A stretch of 64,000 bases of DNA from Nannobrachium achirus (taxonomy: Eukaryota; Chordata; Actinopteri; Myctophiformes; Myctophidae). Location of the stretch: assembly GCA_963921795.1 (NCBI GenBank), contig OY997659.1:25025649-25089648 (forward strand). The letters are read 5' to 3'. Within the stretch, counting starts at the first letter, position 1. Each line of letters opens with the position of its first letter. The position numbers and the translations under genes are program-made. The notes below the pieces were generated by a model, which ran no database searches, was not told the origin of the DNA, and worked only from the letters and a program-made list of their open reading frames with translations. Below, piece by piece: positions 31,901-43,456 of the stretch.

Positions 31901-34900
31901 CAGAAAGAAGACCCATGAACCCGCTTCAACACCTCTTCCCAAACCTCATCAGAGAACTCTTCCCCCAAATCCTCCTCCCAGCTAGCCTTCACACGGCCCA
32001 AAGATTCTGGGCGTAGTAGATAAATCAGATCATAAATATATGAAATAGCACCTTTCAAAGATGGGATAGGGGTCAGAAAGGAATCTAAATTGGACTTGTC
32101 AGGCAGATTGGGAAATGTGGGAAAAGTATTGCGGACAAAGTTACGAACCTGAAAGTATCTGAATAAATGACCATTAGGGAGTGAATATTTACCAGAGAGC
32201 TGTAGAAATGAAGCAAAGATGTTGTCTATATATAAGTCCTTAAAAGATTTAATGCCCAGATTTTGCCTTGTACTCTTCTAAAGCCCCTTTTCCACTGGCC
32301 CAACTCCACACCACTCCACACCGCCCACTTGTGCCAGGTTTTCCACTACAAGGACCTGGGTAGAGTGGTGTGAAAGTGGTACTAAACAGGGTACTAAAAA
32401 GTATCCACTCTAGAGCCCCTTTTCGACTGCAGTTTTAGCACCACACCACACTACACCACACCACACCGCACCACATAAAAATATCTACATTTTCCATTAC
32501 AAAAAAGTAATGATCAGTCATTATGAAGTGTTTGGCCCTGTTTGGCCTAGCTCAGACCTACTCTAGATTGGATACTTTTTAGTACCACCTTTAGTACCAC
32601 ATTGACACCACTCTACCCAGGTCCTTGAGGTGGAAAACCTGGCACAATAGACCGTTTGTCAGCCTTCTGATTGGTCCCTGAGACTCCCTGACTGGCCAAC
32701 CAGAAAAAAACATTCACTTTTTGCTATCGGGGGTGGAGTTTGTGCAGTGGAGAATATTGAATGTGCCTTTCAACAACTGTCCGCAGTGCGCGACACGGAG
32801 ATCGGCCGGTACGGTGATAGCGACGGCAAGCGTCAAGCGATCTCGCTCATCATAACGAATAAGCTTCAACAAACTAGTTCACATGTACCTTATCAATGGT
32901 CTAAGAGTCACGATTGGGTACATATAATTTAAATGGGCAGAATTACGAAAAGCCAGCCTATTATGTGAGGAGAAACATTCTCTCTGTCCTCTTCCTAGTA
33001 CCCAAGATGCAATGCGCTTCTCTTTCTATCTCTGATCCAGAGGATTAAACTAATTAAAACATTTATTTTTCGGGGGAAAACTACTGTTTTGCTATGTAAT
33101 TACTGTACCTTTTTCTTCCCTTTTTATTAATATCACGTAGATGTGTTTTTTGTGGTACTTTATATAGCTGTAATGAGGCTATGAAGGGAAAAAAAATCGC
33201 ATCCACTACCACTATAAAAGAATCTGCAAAGAGGATTCTGTCCCACTGGGATTAAACAAATTAAAACATATATTTTCGGGTAAACCCCCTGTTTTGCAAT
33301 GTAACTACTGTACCTTTGTCTTCCCTTTTTATTAATATCACCTAGGTGTTTTTCCTTTGGTACTTTATATAGCTGTAATGAGGCTATGAAGGGGAAAAAA
33401 AATCCCATCCACTTCCACTATAAAAACAATCTGCCCAGGGTTAATGTCCCATCATAGTAACAGGGCAGAATGGGGCGGGATTTACAAAAGGGTTTATTGG
33501 GCAGTGTGGAGTGGAGTAGTGTTGGTCCTGTGGAAAAGGGGCTTAATATTGTAATATATGGGAATTACTCCCTTGTGGTGACATTCACAGGGACATATCT
33601 ACTACTGGGTTAGTAAGCACAAACAAATGCTCATTAACTGGATCAAAGGCCTCACTTTTAGTAAACAGTGCAGGTCAGGACATCAATACATCTGAAGATG
33701 ACACGCAAAGCTCTCTAGTCAAACAGCACTCCTGCCACAGCCATACTGCTGTAAAACAGGAGCATGTGATTATGCAACTTTTATTAACCAATTTCAACCT
33801 GGCATCCCTATTTTGGGCAGTCATTATAGGCAAAGATTTTCAAAACGACAAAAACGAAAATAGAAAATCAACAAGCGCTTGTAGATAGATGCTAATGCTT
33901 ATTTTCTCTATTCATCAGCCAATGATGAATATATTGCTTACGACTACGAGGTTAATAAATATAATGAAGAAACCAATTCCCCCAATACAGGTCTCACTCC
34001 CACCGTGGCTCACGCAGACGCCACAGCCGATCTCGCTCCCGCTCAAGGTCCAACCGACACCGCTCTCGTAGCAGGTCCTACAGCGGAGAGCGCCGCCGCC
34101 GCAGCCATAGCCGCTCACCCATGTCCAACCGCCGCAGGCACATTGGCAACCGGGTTGGTGCTTAATTTAGTATAGCATTAACAGCCTTCCTTGATTTTGA
34201 AGTTGGTGTTCTATGTACATACTGTAGTATGCATAGAACGCTTTGAGGACCCCCTCGAAAACAAGATGGTGCATCTCAAGGGGCTTATCTTCCTGTGAAA
34301 TTCAAATACATCCAACATATTACTTTTTGCGTTAATGGAAATGAGCTGAAAATGTACAGATAGAGATGGGTTATGTCCATTGTTGGGTAATAATTAAATA
34401 ACATCTGTACTGACATGTGGACATCATGCTGTATTGTATATTACGATCCTTGTTATATTAAGTTAATATGAAATTATTTCTCCAAGAAGGAAAGATGAAA
34501 GACAATGGCTAGGGCACAGTGTCCAGCAAATCCTTTATTTCCAGTACCAGAATGAAAATGGCCAATATAGTTTATTTTGGTTATCAGAGATTGTGCAATT
34601 ATTGTCTGATTAATGTGAATAGCTGCAAAATAGTGGTCTCCTTAATGGATGTTTCAAATTGCAGGCAAATCCAGACCCTAACTGTTGCCTAGGAGTTTTT
34701 GGTCTGAGCTTGTACACCACCGAGAGGGATCTGAGGGAAGTCTTCTCTAAATATGGCCCCTTGGCAGATGTGTCCATCGTCTACGACCAGCAGTCCAGGC
34801 GATCCAGAGGCTTTGCTTTTGTCTACTTCGAGAACAGAGAAGATGCTAAAGAGGTAGGAATGCTACAAACGGCAAAGAAAATTGTCAAACTCTTCCTAAT

Positions 34901-36178
34901 GTGTGTGCTGTACCAGAAACCTGTGATGTATGGCGCTGTAATAAGCATATTTGTGCCTTACTGTATCAGTCTAAGGAACGAGCCAATGGCATGGAACTAG
35001 ATGGCCGTAGAATCAGGGTGGACTTCTCCATCACGAAAAGACCTCACACACCAACCCCTGGAATATACATGGGCCGTCCAACATAGTAAGTTCAAGGCTG
35101 ACTAATTAATTATCTGGTTAATTATCTTCCATAGAGAATCCAAGATGCTTATCACCCCTTAAAGAGGCAGTGCCATGTATTTTGTTGTTTTTTCTACTTT
35201 TAATTTGTCTATGTAGTCAACATAAATCTCTAGTCTAGACCAGTGGTTCCCAACCTTTCTGTTACTACGGACCGACTCAAGTTCATGAAATGTTTGCTAT
35301 TTATATATTTTTATACTGTATGTCATTATATCATGTTCATCATGTTATATAATCGAGCTATGACGTTATATCCACAAGAGGACGATTATAAAGGTAATGT
35401 TAACTCATATTTATTTCATGTATCGGTCTCAGAAATTACTTTGGACAGGTGGAAAACTATAGCTAAACTTGCTGTTGTGTGTTATTGTATCTGGGTTACA
35501 CCTTTTGATAGTTGAATGTTGACAAAATAATAATTGCACTATTATTTCAATGTGAGAAAATACAGCTTGTAGTGACAGCATACCTCTGTGTCTGCTCGAG
35601 TCTTGACGCTGGTTGAAAAGACTTGGTTAAAGACACCAAGGATTTGTAAATGATGTCACTGCCATGTGACAGAATTGTTTGCCTGTAAATATAAATAGGA
35701 AATCCAGACTGCCTTCTCTTGGCCTGGTGGTACATGTCCTGCGGCCGAGCACCGGTTTCGGAACCGGAGGTTGGGAACCTCTGCTCTGCACCATGATGTG
35801 ATATGTGCGAGGATGTCTTCTGTGTATTTTTGGTTTCTTTTTCTTGTAAGCTGTAAGCTTCTCTGGCAAACAGGCGAATAGAAACAATATTAATATCGAA
35901 TCACGTCTCTGATAGTCTGTAATCCATGCATATAAACATGAGTTGCAAATAACCGTTATCTTTGCTCTCATATAGTATGCCAGCCAGGTTCTATGAATAC
36001 ACTAATGAGGCACATACTTCGGAATCCCATTCACATTATGATCAAAATAATCATCCATAGTCCACTTCATTCGAGACCTTCACTTTCCCCTTTCTAACTC
36101 TTAATACAATATATAATTGCTTGCCATAGCCACACAAGCGTGCAGAAAGTCACACGTTTGTGCTTCAGTGTGTGCACA

Positions 36179-36218
<40 letters not shown>

Positions 36219-36968
36219 CACACGCTTGCAGTCACTCATACTCTTACATTGTTAAGCACTTGTGTGACTTTTTGTGTTTTTTGTTATTTATTTTATTGTG
36301 AGTTGTGCATTTCAGAGTAATCTCACATACTTGTAATTATTTTAATAATCTGTAGTATGGAGTTGATGCTGCCAAGTGTAGGGTATTTGCAGATATCCCA
36401 GCAAATATTGGGGGAAAATGACATAAGACATAAGAAAAACTAATGTTACCTCCTGTCTTTGGTCTAGTGGCGGAGGTGGCCCAAGTGGCCCACGCCGCAA
36501 TTCACGGGACTACGACCGTGGTTACGATCGTGGATACGACAGAGGTGGTTATGATCGTTATGATGACAGGGACTACTACAACAGCAGATCTAACAGGTGA
36601 GGTGACTGCCACTGTAATTCTCCTGAGATTGTTCTCTATTTCCCTATTTCCAAAGCCTTTTCTTCTGAGCCGTGCCCAGATTAAGCATATTAGTCAGTTA
36701 TTTTTCTTGTTTCTTGTTTCAGAAGGCGATCTCCTTCACCATACTACAGAGGGGGTGGGGCCTATAGGTCTCGTTCACGATCACGATCCTACTCTCCTCG
36801 TAAGTAACTTTTTACAAACTTTAATCATGTTATATATATATATATTTATAAATATGATATACAGTTATATACATAAATGATAGTTCCTCTGAGCATTCAT
36901 ATTGTTTCATTCAATTAGATGTAGTGCTTTCCCCATGAATTTTGTTTAATTTCACAGGCCGTTATTGA
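28950..36968 (+). CDS. tra2b: Transformer-2 beta splicing regulator, 8 coding exons
   Basis: Nuclear SR-like protein that binds GAA-rich exonic enhancers. Coding exons: 28950-28979, 30826-30962, 33991-34153, 34665-34853, 34970-35085, 36468-36596, 36723-36799, 36958-36968; phases join, giving 283 residues (human 288). Order: short N-terminus [12 protein letters not shown]1 domain (about 11-110, dense in Arg-Ser); RRM (about 116-195) with RNP2-like LGVFGL and RNP1 RGFAFVYF (158-165); the Tra2 linker [13 protein letters not shown]; a Gly/Tyr-rich stretch with YDRGY repeats; RS2 ending SYSPRRY. The exact linker and the downstream igf2bp2 neighbour favour tra2b over tra2a. Intron 1 contains a candidate poison exon (29700 on). 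Intron 2 holds an L1 and a Harbinger-like element. Confidence 0.96.
29700..29920 (+). other. tra2b: Candidate tra2b poison (premature-stop) exon in intron 1
   Basis: A pyrimidine tract and acceptor (TTTTCATAAAG|G) precede a GAA/AAG-rich stretch with GGAAGAAGAAAAAAGCGGAA. Read in phase from exon 1, it gives 27 codons and a TAA at 29781-29783. The right end is a guess (GATAAG|GTCACT near 29920). It matches the known vertebrate TRA2B exon that the protein itself activates to reduce its own mRNA. GAAGAA-type Tra2 binding sites continue through the region. Confidence 0.7.
30331..30735 (-). mobile_element. hAT MITE with central palindrome
   Basis: Begins CAGGGGTTCTCAAACC and ends GTTTGAGAACCACAG, flanked by perfect 8-bp duplications GTCTAGAC (30323-30330 and 30736-30743). 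The centre (30453-30536) is a full copy of the dispersed palindrome, running from ATTGTGAAAATAGCCGA to its inverse. It is the same family as 57321-57749, in the opposite orientation. Confidence 0.9.
31055..32263 (-). mobile_element. 5'-truncated L1-type (Tx1/L1) retrotransposon in tra2b intron 2
   Basis: A minus-strand frame 32058-31393 (221 codons) encodes the C-terminal region of a fish L1 ORF2. It includes the CDRC-x9-H...C zinc-knuckle region ([20 protein letters not shown]). The 3' end is an A-rich tail next to 31055. Perfect 16-bp target duplications TGCCTTGTACTCTTCT flank it (31039-31054 and 32264-32279). The cleavage context TTCT/AA fits the L1 endonuclease. It is antisense to tra2b. 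Confidence 0.9.
32282..33543. mobile_element. Harbinger-like (TAA target) non-autonomous DNA transposon
   Basis: Imperfect terminal inverted repeats of about 46 bp start AGCCCCTTTTCCAC on both sides, flanked by TAA (32279-32281 and 33544-33546). A 3-bp TWA duplication is typical of PIF/Harbinger elements. Internally, 32325-32408 is inverted at 32565-32648 (CCAGGTCCTTG core), and about 33050-33230 is tandemly repeated at 33240-33430. There is no complete transposase frame. Confidence 0.75.
33785..33895. repeat. Degenerate copy of the AACCTGGCATCC element
   Basis: TTTCAACCTGGCATCCCTAT and TTTTGGGCAG-CATTATAGG are followed by a decayed palindrome (AAAATAGA..CAAGCGCTTGTAGATAG). Better copies are at 60998-61165 and 63475-63620. 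Confidence 0.6.
35241..35783. mobile_element. hAT-like element in tra2b intron 5
   Basis: Starts CAGTGGTTCCCAACCTTTCTG-like and ends GGTTGGGAACCTCTG. The 8-bp flanks GTCTAGAC and CTCTGCAC agree at 5 of 8 positions. Non-coding. Confidence 0.65.
36181..36226. repeat. (CA)n microsatellite, tra2b intron 5
   Basis: A short CA tract interrupted by CG. Confidence 0.9.
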
Positions 36969-37247
36969 AAAGCCGAAGTATCAACCTATCCTACTGGTGT
37001 ACATGGCAAAATCATCCTCTTCAAAATAGGAAATGTTGTTTATTCAGAATCTAAATTTATATCAGGTGTAATTTAGCTACCAAGTGTCCCAATATGTATA
37101 ACTGTATTGAGATTACCTAAAGTTATGTCAATATAATTGAGTTGAGCTGTTCTCTTGTGTTAATAATTTATTTTATTTGTATTTTCTGTGGCAGAACTGA
37201 CATACCAATCTGTGTAGAATTTTTTTGAGTTCTCCATTGTGTATGTT

Positions 37248-37253
37248 ATTAAA
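37248..37253 (+). other. Candidate tra2b poly(A) signal
   Basis: ATTAAA lies 280 bp after the tra2b stop, followed by GT-rich sequence. Longer 3' UTR forms cannot be excluded. Confidence 0.45.
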
Positions 37254-38065
37254 GGAAGATGGTGGTGTTTCTAAAGTTGTGTCTCTTTAACTTTATTTCT
37301 ATTCGCATAATTTTTCTGCAGTCCTGTTGACATTTCATAATAACTTGATTATAATTTAAGTTCTACTTATAGAGTCCCAATCTGTACAGCATGGTGCACT
37401 GCTGAAATGATGTTGCCTGACACTGTTGACCTAAAGATTTACTGCGTTCATTATTTTTCACCAGAAAATATATTTCTGCTGTTCTGGTGCAAAGACTACA
37501 GTATATGAAGATACAATATCTAACATTTGAAGACATTTTAACAGCATTGGTATTATTTTAAATGTAATGCAAAGTTTCAGAAACTTAGTTTAAGCCTACA
37601 AGTTACAGTCATGCCCAAAGTAAAGTTCTGACATCCAATATGCCATTAACCACTAAGGTTAAAGTGGTTTGTCCCAATTTTGTATTGGGCATGTCATAGG
37701 CAAAATCTAAAAGTTTAAAAAGTTTATGTTTTGTTTGGTGACATACTGTCCCTATTTCAATCCCTGGTGTCCTGTACAAGTGTGATTGGGGTCACTAAGT
37801 AAGCTTGGCAGCTGACTTCCTAACTGTAATACAAAGTAGCCTAAGTTTGAAATGAAAAAGTATGCAAAAACATGACAAATTCAGATACATCTCTCAAATT
37901 AAAATTAACTGTGACTTGAAGCACACTAGTCTAAGCCTAATCTAAGCCCTTAGAGAATGGTGATCATTATGGGGATTTATGAATGATGCTGAGGCTTTTA
38001 TGTTGATACTAGTTACAGGCAACATTGTTGCCTTATTCCCCTACTTGGAAAATGTGTCATGTAAA

Positions 38066-38109
38066 TTGGTACGTGTATGTACCTAGAGGTTGGTACATAC
38101 ACGTACCAA
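38066..38109. repeat. Perfect 18-bp stem hairpin
   Basis: TTGGTACGTGTATGTACC at 38066-38083 is exactly inverted at 38092-38109, with an 8-base loop. The loop and outer right sequence (CCTAGAGGTTGG and CCAACCTCTAG) allow a second overlapping pairing. Confidence 0.85.
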
Positions 38110-39763
38110 CCTCTAGCATTTTTTTTTGTGTGTATAATTCACTATGCATTATTTTTGAGGATCTTAAGTCTCACTGAACATTTGAAACTGATAAATGTGA
38201 GTAGAGATTGCAGGCCTCCCTTCCATTCATGTTGAGCCTCTGGTCTGGTGGTGAAGGATTGACGGACACCACCCCCTAGTGGACATAAAGACTCATTGTC
38301 CTTGCCGATTTCAAATTTGTAAATATCAGTGTTCATTGACCTCAGTGTCACCAATGAATGACCATATAGCTCAATGGATTTGACAGGTTTTCAGTTTATT
38401 ATATGGGCCTACATACACTCATGCATAATCAACAAATAACACTTTGGGTACATTAAATACTTACACAAATACAAAACATTTACACAATCATTGGTCATTC
38501 GTTTTTATTAAATTAAGTACCATGGTGCTGCTAGGAATAAAATAAAGGTGTGAAAAAGGCATAGGCTAATCAAACCAAACCCACACACTCATGGACAGCT
38601 TCCCAGGCAAGCATGCAAGAAGTCCATTTAACCATCACAACCCCTGCCACTTTGTATGTATAGGACTACTTTTAAAGTCTATACTTAAAGTGTTGTCAAA
38701 TGTCAGACGATCACTCGTTTGCTAATTGTAGTATATTGGCCTATAATATCTGACTGAATATCGGTTGGCACTTGGCACCGTTCAGTCGAGTGAGACATCA
38801 TTGTGTTTGCATGTCAGCAGAAAAGTAACAAGATGAGTTGTATTGTATATCACAGTTCTGACATTCCTCCAGGGCCGGCATGCACCCTCTGATGTAATTA
38901 AGACATGATGCGATGAAGTTTAAAGTTGGTCGTTTTCCTGGTCGTTTTATTGAATGGCAGTGTTTAAGACTATATCCCATAGCCTGAAGGGACAATGTCG
39001 CTGTGATTGGAAAGTTGGTTGACTGGCAACCGCCGTGCGTTTTATGCTTATGTAAACATAAGTAGCCTAACTGTTAAGACATTACTTTGATCAAAGCCTC
39101 AAACGATAGAATCTGGATACACAATTACACACACCCCAAAATTGTCAGTTTGTAGCTTATCTGACTGTACCTCTTTCGAGATCTCGGGAAAAGTAGCCTA
39201 CATGAACATGCAGACAATTTAGCCTATTTTACATTCTACATTTAGGTCTACACACGATTTGACACATTCACATTTGTATTTAAAATATTTTATAATTATA
39301 TTGTTAAAGTGGTCCACAGGTCCAGTCGTCTAACGTTTTCGTGAGGCGCGTTAAGTTAACCGGTTGCATGACAACAAAAATATCCAATCACAGCGCGATC
39401 GTCCCTCCTGGCAATGGGGTGTACTCTCTCCATAGAATCTCTCCGCAACAGTGGGGTGGCAGTAATGTTCCAAGGCACATGCAAGTCACGGAGAGACAAA
39501 TGAGTAAAGGGACTGCAAATGCTCCTCCCATAGAATAGACGCCTATAGCCTATTAGAAGACTTCACAGATCTCTACATCCACCTATACAATATAGGCCTA
39601 CTGTATATAGAAAACTGTAGCATGCCTTGTGTAAAAACCCATCACATGTCTGTGCCAAATACAGTAGGCATGTATAGGCCCTACCATAATTTGAAGGTCC
39701 CATCAGAATAAAAGTTGTTTTTAAATGTCAAATCATTCTGTAATATTCTGTAAGTAGGCATAG

Positions 39764-39820
39764 ACATGACATGACATGACATGACATGACATGACATGAC
39801 ATGACATGACATGACATGAC
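39764..39820. repeat. (ATGAC)n pentanucleotide microsatellite
   Basis: About eleven ATGAC units. Confidence 0.95.
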
Positions 39821-40440
39821 AGATAGTAGACTTGTCAAGTAACTAAAGTGAGTGTGACTAGTGTGAGGAGGAGGACATGTTTAACTAACCTCTGTAGGCC
39901 TATCAATCATGACATTTGAGATTGATAAATAAGGCAATAAGGCAAAAAAATAGGTTTCAACTTTCAAGTAGGAATCATTTATTTAATATTCATCATTTAA
40001 TACCGCCATACATGATGTAGGTTAGCTCATAACACAATGAGAAATTGTCATCAGAGATTCAGACTGAGAGAGGCCTACTTTATGATCTCAGCAGCAGTTG
40101 GATTATTAGCCTAGGGCTCTAGACGTTGGCCTGTTACAGTCTAATCCATATTGCACATAATTATATGGATAAGTGTCCTACAGTAGCCTATGGTGACAAC
40201 GGCAACACGGGACTTTTTCCCCAGACAGTAGTCTTTTCATGCTGTAGCCTAGAGACCCAAGGCACGGCCCTTATGATTTGATGAAATAACCCCTCTGCCT
40301 TTAGCCCAACCCTTGCTGAATTTGCCCAATGATCTTCATGCCACTTTACCCTAATGCACTTTCTATACTGAAGCACGAGTGCTCAAGCCCACATGCACCT
40401 CCAAACAATTTTTCTGATATTTTAAGGCACATTTTATTTA

Positions 40441-40684
40441 GAGGCGGCGCTTGTTGGCTCCAGAGTAGCGTCGTAACGACACTTTTTTTCAATCCCAGTT
40501 AAAAGAGTTTGACCAGGGCAGAGTTGGTGCTGGGGGTCGCCTAGCCAATATCTGGGGGGTGATTGCTGTTTTCAAGCTTTTTTTTATTTTTTATTTTATT
40601 TTATTTTATTGTTTTGTTATTTTTCTACTTCTCTGAATTTCGTCTCTCTAGATTTGATACCATATCGAGATTTTCCTTTAGATC
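40441..40684 (+). promoter_or_regulatory. Probable igf2bp2 5' UTR / proximal promoter
   Basis: A GC-containing stretch (GAGGCGGCGC) and a T-rich leader precede the ATG. The start site is not determined. Confidence 0.4.
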
Positions 40685-42114
40685 ATGAGCAAACTATATG
40701 TTGGCAATTTAAGTCCTTCGGTCACTGTCGAGGACTTGAAGCAGCTCTTTGGCGAAAGGAAGCTTCCAGTGGCCGATCAGGTCCTGCTGAAATCCGGCTA
40801 TGCTTTTGTGGACTTCCCCGACCAGAATTGGGCCATAAAAGCTATTGAGACTCTTTCTGGTAAGTGCGGACTTGACTACAAGGATGATGCTGCAGTGACA
40901 GAAATGCACACCAACTCAGAAATGGACATGCCATAGCCACGATAGGAATAAATAAATGTGATATATAATAATATAAGCGTTGCCTTACCAGTATTTCGCT
41001 CGGGACAGTGTTCGGTTTATACGATCACATCACACTGCCACTGAGTTTAGATTAACGCTCAGTCACAGTCAAACAAAACTGCGTAAATTGTGGTCCATAG
41101 AATAGACTCAGTGCTATAGTGACTGTATGCCAAAAGAAAACAGCCACTCGTCGTGTAATTAACTTGTAATACCAGTATTTTTGAGATTCCGATACTGTGG
41201 GGCGCTACTTTGCAATCACCCATTGGAATATATGGGATGGTCTGATGTTCGGGTAGGCATAATTATTTTTCACTTATTTTTTATCTTGATTTTTGTGAAA
41301 AGAACAGACCAAAGTAACCGGAAAAAGCTTGCCAAATCCATGTTCCTATGATGTCTGGGTATGTTTTTACGAGGTGTCTTGGAGGTAGGTGATGGGGGTC
41401 CGGAGGAAAGAGCTAATAAACAGGTAGCTGGGGGGACGAGGTGAGAGACCCATTCCGTGCTACTAGCCTACGCCAGGCCACTTACACATAATAGAAACGA
41501 AAAACGAAAACATGTTGTCGGCACCAACATTGTGCAACAATTCATCCGAGCTTTGTCAACACGAAGAATAATAAGTCATTACCTATAAGAACAAGTCTTT
41601 CTTCTTTCAAAGCCTCTCTTCTTTGATCTTGCATTCTTTACTGGGGGAGAAAAAAAAATACCCTCATTGCAATGAGGGTTGTGGGAGTGGAAAGCATGGC
41701 TGCCCATTCCCCCATACTATAAGCTTATCAAGCTTTTGGCGCCGATTTCCTGAAATGTGACTAACACATTTTAACGTAATGTTTTTTAATCGACCCATAA
41801 CGGCTTTACCCACCACGCCACAATATAAGTGACTGTCCATTGGAAGTTTCGGGGCTACTGTTGCATGCTGCTGAATGAGAGACACCTAGGCTACTTGTGA
41901 AGTGATTATAAGTGTTACAGTAGGCCTACCAATCATGTCAGTCAGTGGGCAACACCATCATGATAGACTCTGACAATGGCTTATCGTTGTGTGTGTGCTC
42001 ATTGTTGTCTCATGTTGGAGCTAATGTTACAATATCAATTTCGTCCCCTACAGGTAAAGTTGAATTGCACGGAAAGGTGATAGAGGTAGACTACTCTGTT
42101 CCCAAAAAACTAAG
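40685..42114 (+). CDS. igf2bp2: IGF2 mRNA-binding protein 2, coding exons 1-2 (gene continues beyond window)
   Basis: Cytoplasmic RNA-binding protein of the VICKZ/IMP family. Only the first RRM is present: exon 1 40685-40859 and exon 2 42054-42114 (phases 1 and 2 join). The ATG begins [21 protein letters not shown]2 is LYVGNL, RNP1 is GYAFVDF, followed by [15 protein letters not shown] and [37 protein letters not shown] favours family member 2 over members 1 and 3, as does the adjacent tra2b. The second RRM and the four KH domains lie beyond 64000. Intron 1 is 1.2 kb. Intron 2 is at least 21.9 kb, as expected from its great length in mammals. Confidence 0.93.
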
Positions 42115-42590
42115 GTAGGCCTAATAATGCATCTGATACACTTTTTGTCATGCTATTATGTTTTTTTCCCCCATAGCGGTTGTTGTGGCTGCCACTGTGT
42201 GTGAAATATGTAATGTAGCAGGGAGGAGTCTCCCCTCTTACTACACCTTTCATTTCATCAGCCCAGGAGGCTGTTGCTCTCTGTCACTGAAGATGTAAGA
42301 ATTTAAATTCTGATAATTGTATTTGTTTCAAGCATATATGGCATATTGAAATGATCAGAATTTAAATATATATATAGCTTATATTATATGCTGAACACAC
42401 GTTAGAGAATGTGTGATTTGTATTTAGGCCAATCCCATATCTTGGCCATGCTGCATGGATCTACACCAAATTATAAAGTCAGAGATTCATGTGCTACACA
42501 TGAGCTATACTTTACATTCTGTCTATAGCCTCCAAACTTTGTGTCATCACTAGATTCACTACACAGCACTGAGATGCACATGATGCTGAG

Positions 42591-42594
<4 letters not shown>

Positions 42595-42680
<86 letters not shown>
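42595..42680. repeat. (TG)n microsatellite
   Basis: A pure TG tract of about 43 units. Confidence 0.98.
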
Positions 42681-42683
<3 letters not shown>

Positions 42684-43376
42684 CCTACATAAGGCTACAT
42701 AATGGTAATGTCAAAATTCATCCACGATAGTAGCTATACACTCTTGTACTCTACATAATAGACATGACTATTTTCATTATAAGGCCTAGTGTGTGGCTCT
42801 CGGAAAGAGTACATTGCGTGACTAAAAGGTAAATATTCAAGCCCCTTGTGGAGGACACGTGACCACTGCTTTATGTGATTCCACTCCCCTCTCTCTCTCC
42901 TAGTACATGTCATGGGAGACTTTCCTGTAACATGCTGTTACAGCTTCGTCCGTTTGCTGTGTTGCACAGGAATAATAACAATAACAATAAGGTGGTCAAG
43001 TGTGTATTCGTGTGTTTATTAGATTGCCTTGGTTGTATGGCATTCCGTAGGGTAGTTGTTGGATATATGCTACACGCCACTCCCCACAGCAATGCGCACT
43101 TAGGCCATGGAAATGTTTCAGAGAGCCTCATAATGGCTGCCATGATGGCCCATGGAGTCTTACGGCCTGCTGCACTCAACATTAGCCTACAGCATGGCTG
43201 TAACAATTGAATGAATGAACCATGTGTAGGCTATCATATGCCCCGTTCTGTCTGCAATTTGCAGTCTGACACTGACATCTTGCATGCTTATTTAAATGTG
43301 CATAAAGTGTTTCTGGCCATGGCTTAGTTGTGTTGAAGAAAGTTGACTGCTACAGGTTGTTAATTATTAGATGCTG

Positions 43377-43380
<4 letters not shown>

Positions 43381-43452
<72 letters not shown>
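43381..43452. repeat. (GT)n microsatellite
   Basis: A pure GT tract of about 36 units. Confidence 0.98.

Positions 43453-43456
<4 letters not shown>

Larger units (their letters stand above)
37254..40440. other. tra2b - igf2bp2 intergenic region
   Basis: No coding exon recognised. It holds an 18-bp perfect hairpin (38066-38109), an (ATGAC)n tract (39764-39820) and otherwise unassigned sequence. The part just after 37254 may be tra2b 3' UTR. Confidence 0.5.

Noticed and set aside
40709-40909. Minus-strand frame opposite igf2bp2 exon 1, and the overlapping plus frame starting at 40609
   Set aside because: Shadows of the RRM1 exon in other frames.
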